Assembly: GCA_965216105.1 (NCBI GenBank)
Contig: OZ244147.1
Coordinates: 1,736,001-1,800,000, forward strand
Length of the DNA stretch: 64,000 nt
Reading direction: 5' to 3'
Origin: JAALLB01 sp017643495
Lineage (GTDB): Bacteria; Pseudomonadota; Alphaproteobacteria; Rhizobiales; Rhizobiaceae
Shown here: one piece after another, positions 51,433 to 59,546 of the stretch
How the letters are laid out: every line of letters starts with the position of its first letter
How positions within the stretch are numbered: position 1 is the first letter of the stretch
The notes under the pieces: model-generated
The model's database searches: none
What the model was told of the DNA's origin: nothing
The model's input: the letters and a program-made list of their open reading frames with translations, nothing else
Position numbers and translations under genes: made by a program

Positions 51433-52845
51433 TCAGTTTCCCGCATCCTTGACGTCCTCGTAACCCTTGAGGGCTGCTTTGCGCGCTTCTGCGTGGTCGA
51501 CCAGGGGATGGGGATAGGTTTTGCCAAGCTGCACCCCTGCCTTTTCCAAAGCTTCGTCAGGTGCATCAAAGGGGGCATGAATGTATTTCGTGTCGAGTTC
51601 AGCAAGCTCGGGACACCATTTTCGAACATAATCGCCAGCAGGGTCGAATTTGGGACCCTGGCTTATCGGATTGAATATGCGGAAATAGGGTGCAGCGTCC
51701 GCGCCTGAACCCGTTACCCATTGCCAGCTTGTCGTGTTGTTTGCCATGTCCGCATCACAAAGCGTATCCCAGAACCATTCCTCGCCGTGTTTCCAGTGAA
51801 TGCGCAGGTGTTTGACGAGGAAGCTTGCAACAAGCATGCGCACCCTGTTGTGCATGTAGCCGGTTTGCCAGAGTTCACGCATCCCGGCATCAATCATCGG
51901 ATAGCCGGTCTGCCCCTTCCGCCAGGCCTGCAAGTCTTCTTCATTCTCGCGCCAGGGAAAAGCATCGAAGGCCGGTTTCCAGTTCTTCTCGGGAATTTCC
52001 GGGAAATGGAACAACAGGTTGTTGGCGAAATCCCGCCAGCCGATCTCCGCTACAAATTTTTTGACATCGCCGGAATATTTGGCCTGGTCTCCGGCCTTGC
52101 GATAGGCAATTTCACATACCTGTCTGGGAGAAATTTCACCAAAATGCAGGTGCGGGGAAAGGCGTGAAACATTGGGCAGGTCCGGGCGGTTCCGCAATTC
52201 GCCATAACCCTCAAGACCGTTCTCCAGAAACTGTTCCAGTTGCTGCATGGCCCCTTTTTCGCCGGGGGACCACAAGTCTTGCCAACCTTCTGCCCAATCC
52301 GGCTTTTCGGGAAGCAGCTTCAGATCGTCGATTTTCTCGCCCAATCCCGACAGGTCAGCCAGTTCAAGCTTTGCGTTTCCGGCAGGCCCGGGGATGCCTT
52401 TTGAAAGTACGGCTTTCCAGAAGGGAGTGTAAACCTTGTAGGGATCGCCGGAACCGGTTTCCACTTCCCACGGTTCACGCGCAACATTTCCCGGGAAACT
52501 CTTCACATCATGTCCATCTTCGCCCAGAACAGATTTGATCTCGGTATCACGCCGGACAATGTGGGGCTCATAGCCCCGGTTCCAGTAAACGCCTTCGGCA
52601 CCGGTATCAGCAATCATCGAGCTTATGATACTGAGAGGATCTCCCTGTCGAACAACAAGCCCTCCCAAATCCTCTTCAAGTGATTTGAGACTGTGATGCA
52701 GCCACCATTTGGAGGCACCGCCCAGCTTTCGGTCTGAAGCATCAAGAACGAAGAGAGGTATTATCTTGCCCTGGCTGCAGGCGTGCAGAAGCGCAGGATT
52801 GTCGGAAAGTCTCAAATCCTGTCTGAACCACATGATGGAAGTCAT
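51433..52845 (-). CDS. phrB: Deoxyribodipyrimidine photolyase
   Basis: 470 residues, class I CPD photolyase, using blue light and FADH- to split cyclobutane pyrimidine dimers. N-terminal antenna domain opens MTSIMWFRQDLRLSDNPAL; the FAD domain has SRLSPHLHFGEISPRQV, WRDFANNLLFHFP, AWRKGQTGYPMIDAGMRELWQTGYMHNRVRM and the signature WFWDTLCDADMANNTTSWQWVTGSG. Tryptophans for electron transfer are in place. Its start lies two bases after the stop of the hydroxyacid dehydrogenase gene, so it ends the TRAP catabolic operon. Confidence 0.96.
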   Translation of the reverse strand: MTSIMWFRQDLRLSDNPALLHACSQGKIIPLFVLDASDRKLGGASKWWLHHSLKSLEEDLGGLVVRQGDPLSIISSMIADTGAEGVYWNRGYEPHIVRRDTEIKSVLGEDGHDVKSFPGNVAREPWEVETGSGDPYKVYTPFWKAVLSKGIPGPAGNAKLELADLSGLGEKIDDLKLLPEKPDWAEGWQDLWSPGEKGAMQQLEQFLENGLEGYGELRNRPDLPNVSRLSPHLHFGEISPRQVCEIAYRKAGDQAKYSGDVKKFVAEIGWRDFANNLLFHFPEIPEKNWKPAFDAFPWRENEEDLQAWRKGQTGYPMIDAGMRELWQTGYMHNRVRMLVASFLVKHLRIHWKHGEEWFWDTLCDADMANNTTSWQWVTGSGADAAPYFRIFNPISQGPKFDPAGDYVRKWCPELAELDTKYIHAPFDAPDEALEKAGVQLGKTYPHPLVDHAEARKAALKGYEDVKDAGN

Positions 52846-52847
52846 TG

Positions 52848-53807
52848 TTACAACTTGTCTTTTGGTGTCTTTCCCGAGAAGAATGCATCCAGATTGTCAA
52901 GCGCACGAAAGCCCATGGCATCACGCGTTGCAACTGTTGCACTACCTATATGGGGCAGCATGAAGACATTGTCATGGGCTGCAAATGCAGGATTTCCGCC
53001 AGGTTCCTTGACGAAACAGTCGAGACCGGCCGCCGACAGTTTGCCACTATCAAGTGCCGAGAGCAGGGCATCCTCATCAACCAGTGCTCCCCGTGCGGTA
53101 TTCACAAACACGGCTCCATCCGGCATCAAGGCAAACCGCTCCGCATTCATCATGCCTTTGGTATCCTCGGTTGCAGGGCAATGGAGGGAAAGGAAGTCCG
53201 CAACACCCAGGAGGCTTTCGACAGTGTCGTGATAGGTTGCGCCTTTTTCCTTGTCGGCAGGAAGGCGTGAGCGGTTGTGATAATGAACTTCCATGTCAAA
53301 ACCGCGGGCACGATCAGCCATTACCTGGCCGACACGACCCATGCCGATAATGCCAATTCGTGCGCCGGACACCTGTTTGCCGACCATGAAGGCAGGAGAC
53401 CAGAAATCCCATTTGCCCTGCCGCACCAGGGTATCGCCTTCAACAGCCCGCCTGGCCGCGCCAAGCATCAGCAGAAAGGCGATTTCCGCAGTTGCATCAG
53501 AAAGCACGTCCGGTGTGTTGGTTACGGTAATGCCGCGGGCATTGAGTGCAGGAATGTCGCAATGGTCGGTTCCGACAGAGTGGTTGGCAATGATTTTTAC
53601 GCGATCATCCAACCGGTCCACGGTCTCGCCCCTGAAAACCTCCGAATGGCAGGGAAGGATGGCATCCACCTTGGCACTCATTTCAATGATTTCTGCGGCA
53701 GAATGTTCGCCATCTTCGTGATTGATAATGCAGTCGTAATCCTGTTGCGCACGTTCCAGGGTGCGGTCGGAAAGGCGACGGGTGATCCAGAGAACCGGTT
53801 TCGACAT
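52848..53807 (-). CDS. D-2-hydroxyacid dehydrogenase (glyoxylate/hydroxypyruvate reductase type)
   Basis: 319 residues. NAD(P)-binding domain GIIGMGRVGQVMADRARGFDMEVHYHNR (GxGxxG followed by an arginine region favouring NADPH). Catalytic residues: arginine in VNTARGALVDEDAL, glutamate in LDCFVKEPG and histidine in LPHIGSATV. HSVGTDHCDIPAL is the substrate-loop equivalent. Probably reduces glyoxylate, hydroxypyruvate or a similar oxoacid. GAGGT precedes the start. It is ten bases after the membrane-protein gene and two before phrB. Confidence 0.92.
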   Translation of the reverse strand: MSKPVLWITRRLSDRTLERAQQDYDCIINHEDGEHSAAEIIEMSAKVDAILPCHSEVFRGETVDRLDDRVKIIANHSVGTDHCDIPALNARGITVTNTPDVLSDATAEIAFLLMLGAARRAVEGDTLVRQGKWDFWSPAFMVGKQVSGARIGIIGMGRVGQVMADRARGFDMEVHYHNRSRLPADKEKGATYHDTVESLLGVADFLSLHCPATEDTKGMMNAERFALMPDGAVFVNTARGALVDEDALLSALDSGKLSAAGLDCFVKEPGGNPAFAAHDNVFMLPHIGSATVATRDAMGFRALDNLDAFFSGKTPKDKL

Positions 53808-53817
53808 AATACCTCGA

Positions 53818-54273
53818 TCAGGTGGTGGTTGGGTTTTTGTATTCGCGATAGGTCTTCATGCCCCAATAGGCAGCGGTGAAGATGGTGCAGATACCAATGA
53901 AAATCCAGAAGCCCTGCAACCAGCCGTTGGCAAGCATGTGTTCTGTGTCCGAGAACGGGAGACTGAAGCTGGAAGTTCCGAATTTTGTGACAAATCTGGA
54001 AGCCTGCCAGCAACCGAAAGCAAGGGTAGCACCTGCATATACAATGCCTAGCATTTGCAGGAAGAAGGCAAGGGCTTTCGGGAGGCCGATGCATTCCTCC
54101 AGAAAATTGTATGCGGCCAGATAAATGATGAAAAGGATGATCAGCCAAAAGGGCAGGCCTCCCCAGAAGCCGGCAAAACCTGCCGATATGCTTTCTGCCA
54201 GGGCGACAACGAAAATTGTCAGTATTGCTGTTCCCAGAAATGCCGATATGGAATTCAACGGTGCAGTCTGCAT
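53818..54273 (-). CDS. Four-helix membrane protein of unknown function in the TRAP operon
   Basis: 151 residues from ATG 54273, preceded by a perfect AGGAGG. Hydrophobic helices at about 11-31, 36-57, 66-87 and 118-139; between the third and fourth is a polar loop (SRFVTKFGTSSFSLPFSDTEHM). The C-terminus is charged (KTYREYKNP). I do not recognise a family. Four helices resemble a DctQ-type small TRAP subunit in size, but the operon already has one. It starts two bases after the amidase stop. A frame on the same strand (53678-54316) is a shadow. Confidence 0.75.
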   Translation of the reverse strand: MQTAPLNSISAFLGTAILTIFVVALAESISAGFAGFWGGLPFWLIILFIIYLAAYNFLEECIGLPKALAFFLQMLGIVYAGATLAFGCWQASRFVTKFGTSSFSLPFSDTEHMLANGWLQGFWIFIGICTIFTAAYWGMKTYREYKNPTTT

Positions 54274-54275
54274 GG

Positions 54276-55628
54276 TTATTCCTCCTTGTCGTTGTCGCCG
54301 GAAAGTTCGGAGACAAGCCAGTTCGCTGTTCTCAGCAGCCGGTCGTCCTTTTCACGGGCACCCACCAGTTGAACACCAATGGGCAGGCCGTTTTCGCCTA
54401 CCAGGAGCGGCAGGTTCAGGCAGGGCAATCCTGCAAGCGTCCACAGGGTGCAGAACACCGGATCACCGGTTCCCTCACTTGCAAGCGGCGCTTCGCCGGT
54501 GCAGGACGGTGTGATGATCGCATCGTAGTCGTGAAAAAATTCTTCGGCAAAACTTTCCAGCTGGGCCATGACCCCCAGGGCGTGTTCATATTCGTCCCGC
54601 CCTATTTCGCGGCCGCGTTCAACAACAGGCTGAAGCGACGTGCTGATCTGCTCCCAGTGATCTGCAAATACTGTCTCGAGATGTTGGCAGATTTCATATT
54701 CGTGAATGATCCGCTGGGTTTCCAGCAGTCCTTCGAATGTATCCGGAGCCTGCAGGCGGGTAACGGTACCCCCCATGGCTTGCACAACCTCGTTCAGGCC
54801 GGCGGCAGCATCACTTGAAAGCCTGTCGGCAAAGGGCAGGTCAAACCATGCAAAAGACGGTTCGACCGGGACTTCCTGACGTGCGCCAGCGAGCATTGCG
54901 GGCCTTGCGTGAGCATAGGAGCCCGTGTCACGGGGGTCGTAACCGGAAATGGCATCTGTCAGCAGTGCTGCATCCTCGATGGAACGGGCAAAGACACCGA
55001 CCTGGTCGAGTGATTTCGAGGTTTGCAGGATGCCTGTACGGGGAATGACGCCGCGTGTTGGCTTGAAGCCGGTAATGCCACAATAGGCAGCGGGTCTTAT
55101 AACTGATCCGTTTGTCTGGGTGCCGATTGCAAGCGGCACGTGAAAGGCGGCAATTGCAGCAGCAGAACCGCTGGACGACCCTCCGGGGCTGTGTTGCGGA
55201 TTGTGAGGGTTGCGGGTTCCGGCAGGATGCAGAAAAGCCAGTTCCGTGGTGACGGTCTTGCCGAGAATGACAGCCCCTTCCTCATGCAGCCGTTCTACAA
55301 TCCGGGCATCGGTTTCGGGCAACCGGTCCTTGAAGACAGGCGTGCCACGTTCTGTCGGAAAATCCCTGGTGTCGATTATGTCTTTCAGGCCAACCGGAAT
55401 GCCGTGCAATGCGCCTAACGGTCTGCCGTGGGTGCGCATATCATCGCATTGCCGGGCGCGTGCCAGTGCCTTTTCACGATCGATATGGGCCCAGGCACCG
55501 ATTTGCGGATCGGTTTCCTCAATGCGCTTCAGGCACGCTTCCGTCAGTTCGACAGATGTGAGCCAGCCTTCGCGTATTTTTTCCGAAGCTTCGACTGCTG
55601 TGAGTCCGTTTGGTGGAATATCTGACAT
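54276..55628 (-). CDS. Amidase (amidase-signature family)
   Basis: 450 residues. The Ser-cisSer-Lys triad is visible: K82 in GLKDIIDT, S151 in PGGSSSGSAAA and nucleophile S175 in GTQTNGSVIRPA. It is related to GatA but gatB/gatC genes are absent and the context is catabolic, so hydrolysis of a small amide, carbamate or N-acyl compound is more likely than tRNA amidation. Lies 15 bases after dctM and shares its transcript. Cytoplasmic; substrate presumably what the TRAP system imports, or a product of it. Confidence 0.92.
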   Translation of the reverse strand: MSDIPPNGLTAVEASEKIREGWLTSVELTEACLKRIEETDPQIGAWAHIDREKALARARQCDDMRTHGRPLGALHGIPVGLKDIIDTRDFPTERGTPVFKDRLPETDARIVERLHEEGAVILGKTVTTELAFLHPAGTRNPHNPQHSPGGSSSGSAAAIAAFHVPLAIGTQTNGSVIRPAAYCGITGFKPTRGVIPRTGILQTSKSLDQVGVFARSIEDAALLTDAISGYDPRDTGSYAHARPAMLAGARQEVPVEPSFAWFDLPFADRLSSDAAAGLNEVVQAMGGTVTRLQAPDTFEGLLETQRIIHEYEICQHLETVFADHWEQISTSLQPVVERGREIGRDEYEHALGVMAQLESFAEEFFHDYDAIITPSCTGEAPLASEGTGDPVFCTLWTLAGLPCLNLPLLVGENGLPIGVQLVGAREKDDRLLRTANWLVSELSGDNDKEE

Positions 55629-55643
55629 TTCAATACTTGCGGC

Positions 55644-57002
55644 TTACGGGAAGAGGTAGTCCGGCAGCCAAAGGGCAAGGCCGGGGAACTGGTACATGAT
55701 GACCATGCAGCCGATCACGATGGCAAGATAAGGCAGGATGCCCTTGAAAATCTCCACGAGCTCAATCTGCGACTTGAGAACGCCTTTCAGATAATAGGCA
55801 GACATGGCCATGGGCGGGGTCAGGAATGACGTCTGCAGGTTGAGAGCAACCAGCATCGCAAAGAAATACGGGTTCACATCGAATGCCGAAAGCATGGGCA
55901 GGAAGATCGGTACGAAAATGATGAGGATTTCCGACCATTCCAGCGGCCAGCCGAGGAAGAAGATGATCAACTGGACGATGATGAGGAACATCCACGGTTC
56001 CAGATCAAGGCTGAGTACCCAGTCCTTGATGAGATGTTCTCCGCCTAAAAGGGAGAACACTGCCGAGAATATGAACGAGCCGATGAACAGCCAGCAGACC
56101 ATTGAGGTTGCCTTGGCTGTCAGGAACACGCTTTCCTTCAGCTTTTGCCATGTCAGCGACCGATAGGCGGCAGCCAGCACTATGCCACCTGCAGCGCCCA
56201 TGGCAGCCGCTTCTGCGGGCGTGGCAAGGCCGCCGAGAATGGAACCGAGAACAAGCATGATGAGAATGGTCAGCGGGAAGAACGATACCAGCAGGTCCTT
56301 GAAGATTTCTGCGGGCGGGGGAACATCTTCATCACGCGGGGGAGGAGCAAGCTGCGGGTTGAGCCAGGCCCTCACCACAACGTAGACCATGTAGGAACCG
56401 GCCAGGAGAAGGCCCGGAAATACCGCAGCAGCATAAAGGCGCAAGGGGGACAGTTCCGCAATCACCGAATAAACGATGAGCATGATGGATGGCGGTATGA
56501 GGATGCCGAGCGTACCGCCGGCACAGATCACACCGGATGCAAATTCCCGGTTGTAGTTGGCATTGGCCATTGCCGGGAAGGCAAGGAGGCCCATCAGGGT
56601 TACGACAGCACCAACAATGCCCGAAGCAGTTGAGAAAACCGTACAGGTCACGAGGGCGGCAATTGCCATGGAACCGGGCAGTTTCCGGGCCGAGAGATAA
56701 ATCGAGAAGAACAGCTTGTCGATAATGTTTGCCCGTTCGACAATGTAGCCCATGAACAGGAAAAGCGGGATGGCGACCAGGGTGGCATTGTCCATGACCT
56801 CGAATGTGCGCTGGGCAAACAGGTCAAAAATACGGTTGTTCAGCACATCGGCGAACTGGAGTATCGTGTCGCCCTGGGTCGTATAATAATAGAAGCCAAA
56901 GCCGATCCCCATTGCCATCAGCGTGAAGGCGACGGGAAAGCCAAGCAACACCAGAAAGATGAAGCTTACCAGCATTACAATTGCGACTTCTTGATTTTCC
57001 AT
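55644..57002 (-). CDS. dctM: TRAP transporter large permease subunit
   Basis: 452 residues, about twelve hydrophobic helices, DctM family of the ion-transporter superfamily. Typical segments are LVSFIFLVLLGFPVAFTLMAMG at the start, NATLVAIPLFLFMGYIVER, TVFSTASGIVGAVVTLMGLLAFPAM and a final LNLQTSFLTPPMAMSAYYLKG. It moves substrate inward with sodium or proton flow. Works with the small subunit encoded 47 bases upstream and the binding protein. Confidence 0.95.
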   Translation of the reverse strand: MENQEVAIVMLVSFIFLVLLGFPVAFTLMAMGIGFGFYYYTTQGDTILQFADVLNNRIFDLFAQRTFEVMDNATLVAIPLFLFMGYIVERANIIDKLFFSIYLSARKLPGSMAIAALVTCTVFSTASGIVGAVVTLMGLLAFPAMANANYNREFASGVICAGGTLGILIPPSIMLIVYSVIAELSPLRLYAAAVFPGLLLAGSYMVYVVVRAWLNPQLAPPPRDEDVPPPAEIFKDLLVSFFPLTILIMLVLGSILGGLATPAEAAAMGAAGGIVLAAAYRSLTWQKLKESVFLTAKATSMVCWLFIGSFIFSAVFSLLGGEHLIKDWVLSLDLEPWMFLIIVQLIIFFLGWPLEWSEILIIFVPIFLPMLSAFDVNPYFFAMLVALNLQTSFLTPPMAMSAYYLKGVLKSQIELVEIFKGILPYLAIVIGCMVIMYQFPGLALWLPDYLFP

Positions 57003-57049
57003 GCTCGTTTACTCGAATGTTGCGGTTACAGCCGGTATTGCTTCAGGCA

Positions 57050-57664
57050 TCAGGGTTGGGCGGGGCCGGGTTCGCCGATTTTCTCGTTCTTGTGAAGCAG
57101 AAGATCGGGATCTGTATCAGCCAGCAGATCCTCGGTTTCCTTCACATCGTTGAGACGGGGCATCCACACGCCGGTGCGCATTGCCTTCCAGCAGCGAAGC
57201 ATTTCTGAAAAACCCTGCAGAAGCATGAGGAAGCCGACTACCGGAATAAGTGACTTGAGGTAGTAGATTTGTATGCCGGCGGGGCTGTTGAGGCTGACCT
57301 CCTGAAAGCGCCAGCTTTCCGAAGCAGCCGTGTATCCGGCGTAAACAAGTGCGAACATGCCGGGCACGAAAAAGATGACATACAGGATGAAATCGGAAGT
57401 TGCCTGCCATTTTACCGGATAAAGCCGGTACAGGAAATCGCCGCGCACATGTGCTCCCTGCGCCAGGGCATACGGACCCGTCATCAGGAACAGGGCGCCA
57501 TACATCTGGATCTGCATGTCGAGAGACCAGACGGTCGGTGCGTTGAGAACGTAGCGGACAAACACCTCGTAGGCGACAGCGAGTGTAAGAATGAGTATGC
57601 ACCAGCCAAAAGCCCGGCCGATCCACAGATTCAGGCCTTCAATCGAATAGATAATTCTTTCCAT
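57050..57664 (-). CDS. dctQ: TRAP transporter small permease subunit
   Basis: 204 residues with four hydrophobic helices: GRAFGWCILILTLAVAYEVFVRYVLN, MYGALFLMTGPYALAQ, SDFILYVIFFVPGMFALVYAGYTA and SLIPVVGFLMLLQGFSEML. The VFVRYVLNAPTVWSLDMQIQM stretch is characteristic of DctQ. A C-terminal hydrophilic tail of about 35 residues follows. It lies 112 bases after the binding-protein gene, with a strong hairpin in that gap. Confidence 0.92.
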   Translation of the reverse strand: MERIIYSIEGLNLWIGRAFGWCILILTLAVAYEVFVRYVLNAPTVWSLDMQIQMYGALFLMTGPYALAQGAHVRGDFLYRLYPVKWQATSDFILYVIFFVPGMFALVYAGYTAASESWRFQEVSLNSPAGIQIYYLKSLIPVVGFLMLLQGFSEMLRCWKAMRTGVWMPRLNDVKETEDLLADTDPDLLLHKNEKIGEPGPAQP

Positions 57665-57724
57665 GCGTGTTTCTCCCCGGCAATGCCGGTACGTTCAGGC
57701 GGGGCTGGAAGTCTTGTTTTGGTG

Positions 57725-57752
57725 CCCGGGGCGGATTTGACTCCGCCCCGGG
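57725..57752 (-). other. Stable intercistronic hairpin between dctP and dctQ
   Basis: CCCGGGGCGGA (57725-57735) and TCCGCCCCGGG (57742-57752) form a perfect 11-bp GC-rich stem with a six-base loop, 25 bases after the binding-protein stop. No T run follows on the leftward strand. It probably protects the dctP mRNA from 3' decay or causes partial termination, so that binding protein exceeds permease. Confidence 0.65.
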
Positions 57753-57776
57753 GCTTGCGGTCCTTATCAGACCTGA

Positions 57777-58880
57777 TCAACCAAAGTAGTGCTCGTAAGC
57801 AAGCTTGTAGTCCGGCTGGTTCAGGTTGAGATAGTTCATCACGTTCTCGGCATAGGCGCGCTGAGACTCGATGACTTTCGCGAAGAACGGATCTTCACCG
57901 GAAATCCGGTCAACCACAATATCCCACGCTTCAAGCTGGGCAGCCATCACAGAGTCCGGTGTGCGGTAAACGTTTACACCGTTTTCATCCTTCAGCTTCT
58001 GAAGGTCGTCTGCGTAGCGCTTGGTATTGTGCCAGTAGAAGTTGGCACTTTCAGCTTCCGAAGCATGTTTCAGGATCGCCTGGTGTTCAGCCGGGAGGGA
58101 GTTGAACTTGTCCTTGTTGAAGGACACTTCGAAGAACTCCTGTGACTGGTGGAATGATGCCAGATGGTAATGTTTGGAAACATCCTGCATGCCGAAATCA
58201 CGGTCAGAAGTCGGGTTGTTGAACTCGGCTGCATCAATCAGGCCGGACTTCATGGCAGGCTGGATTTCACCGCCTGGCAGCTGCACCACGGACATGCCCA
58301 TTTCGAGCAGAACGTCAGCGGCCAGACCAACGGTCCGGTACTTCAGGCCGTCCATCTGTGAAGCATCCGTGATTTCTTCCTTGAACCATCCAAGCGGCTG
58401 GGCCGGCATTGGCGAGTTGAAGAACGACACGATATTCAGGCCGAGGGTTTCCATCAGTTCGTCAAACAGTTCCTGTCCGCCGCCATAATGCACCCAGCCA
58501 AGCACTTCGTTGGATGACCAGCCAAGGCAGGGGCCTGTACCGAAGAGCGATGCTGTTTTTGACTTGGAATACCAGTAGGCCGGTACGTAATGACAGCCAT
58601 CAAGCAAACCCTTGTGTACCGCATTTTGCATCTGGCCGGTCTTAACAACCGAGTCCACTGCCAGAAGGTCGATTTTCAAATCCTTGCCGGCCATTGCGTG
58701 AACACGCTCGACATAGGATTTGGCATTTTCTAGGAAGATACCACCACCCCAGGCAGCCTGAACTTTAAGGACGGTAGGTTCGGCGCGGGCAACTGCTGGA
58801 GCTGCCAGGCTGCCTGCTGCAACAGTCGATGCGACAGCGCTTCCTTTCAGAAACTTTCTACGATTAAGTTTGTCAGTCAT
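57777..58880 (-). CDS. dctP: TRAP transporter substrate-binding protein, Tat-exported
   Basis: 367 residues from ATG 58880, with GGAGGAG directly upstream. The twin-arginine signal is MTDKLNRRKFLKGSAVASTV, cleaved near AVARA. The mature protein follows the DctP fold of the group that handles oxo- and hydroxy-acids and larger compounds: VLKVQAAWGGGIFLENAKSYVERVHAM, KYRTVGLAADVLLEMGMSVVQLPGGEIQPAMKSGLIDAAEFNNP, with the ligand-carboxylate arginine in KYRT. Tat export suggests folding before transport. First gene of the leftward operon. Confidence 0.93.
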   Translation of the reverse strand: MTDKLNRRKFLKGSAVASTVAAGSLAAPAVARAEPTVLKVQAAWGGGIFLENAKSYVERVHAMAGKDLKIDLLAVDSVVKTGQMQNAVHKGLLDGCHYVPAYWYSKSKTASLFGTGPCLGWSSNEVLGWVHYGGGQELFDELMETLGLNIVSFFNSPMPAQPLGWFKEEITDASQMDGLKYRTVGLAADVLLEMGMSVVQLPGGEIQPAMKSGLIDAAEFNNPTSDRDFGMQDVSKHYHLASFHQSQEFFEVSFNKDKFNSLPAEHQAILKHASEAESANFYWHNTKRYADDLQKLKDENGVNVYRTPDSVMAAQLEAWDIVVDRISGEDPFFAKVIESQRAYAENVMNYLNLNQPDYKLAYEHYFG

Positions 58881-59066
58881 TTCTTCTCCTCCACTGCATG
58901 AATACACATGCTTTTTAGTTCCGCACCGTAAGATGCAGATGAACTTTAAATCACCAAACCCGTTGTGCGGCAAGCATCCAGCACCAAATAGTCCCTTGAT
59001 TAAAATCGCCAAATCGGGGTGAGACGGTTGTTTCGGCCCGCAAAAACCGCTTGCCGGTTTCCGATA

Positions 59067-59099
59067 AGGCAATAATGATTTTCTTCTCAGGCAATAATG
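59067..59099. promoter_or_regulatory. Direct repeats AGGCAATAATG at 22-bp spacing in the divergent control region
   Basis: Exact 11-base copies lie at 59067-59077 and 59089-59099. The period of 22 is two helical turns, so a bound protein would meet both copies on one DNA face. They lie between the divergent dctP and ridA genes, about 190 and 100 bases from the two starts. No regulator gene is adjacent. Apart from this and the inverted repeat at 59157, I see nothing definite in the 319-base gap. Confidence 0.55.
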
Positions 59100-59156
59100 C
59101 GGGCTGTAAAAGTGATGTCGAACAGGGTGGTTGCCAAGTGAATGGCGGTCTGCCTA

Positions 59157-59179
59157 TTGTCGCGAATATTATCCGACAA
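59157..59179. promoter_or_regulatory. Inverted repeat TTGTCG-N11-CGACAA upstream of ridA
   Basis: TTGTCG (59157-59162) and CGACAA (59174-59179) with an AT-rich centre that includes AATATT, 20 bases before the ridA start. The layout resembles GntR- or LysR-type operators overlapping the ribosome-loading or promoter region. Confidence 0.5.
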
Positions 59180-59199
59180 CCGCATTTGAAAGGCGTGTA

Positions 59200-59544
59200 A
59201 TGAGCATCAAGAGAATCAAGACTGCAACCCGGATGAGCCAGGCTGTCGTTCACGGGAACACCGTTTATACTGCCGGACAGGTTGCGGAAGGTGACAGCGT
59301 GACCGAGCAGACAAAGGCGATTCTCGGCAAGATAGAAGCACTGCTTTCAGAAGCGGGGACAGACAAGACGAAAGTGCTGTCAGCGACCATCTGGATTACC
59401 GACATGGCCAATTTCGCGGAAATGAATGCGGTCTGGGATGCCTGGGTTCCGGAAGGGAATGCTCCGGCCCGTGCCTGTGTCGAATCGAAACTCGCAAGGC
59501 CTGATCTGCTGGTCGAAATCGGCGTCATTGCAGCCGTAGACTGA
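59200..59544 (+). CDS. RidA family protein
   Basis: 114 residues from ATG 59200 (AAAGG upstream). The RidA/YjgF trimer fold is evident: HGNTVYTAGQVAEG, QTKAILGKIEALLSEAG, VLSATIWITDMANFAEMNAVWDAW and the C-terminal ARACVESKLARPDLLVEIGVIA. The catalytic arginine equivalent of RidA R105 is the R in PARACVE. RidA speeds the hydrolysis of reactive enamine and imine intermediates. Position at the head of a catabolic operon suggests that the pathway makes such a compound; some paralogues in this setting are pathway-specific deaminases. Confidence 0.9.
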   Translation: MSIKRIKTATRMSQAVVHGNTVYTAGQVAEGDSVTEQTKAILGKIEALLSEAGTDKTKVLSATIWITDMANFAEMNAVWDAWVPEGNAPARACVESKLARPDLLVEIGVIAAVD

Positions 59545-59546
59545 GC

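Noticed and set aside
53678..54316. 212-codon frame overlapping the four-helix membrane protein
   Set aside because: Same strand, different frame, with a His/Arg/Pro-rich translation; the frame at 53818-54273 has a perfect ribosome-binding site and clear helices.
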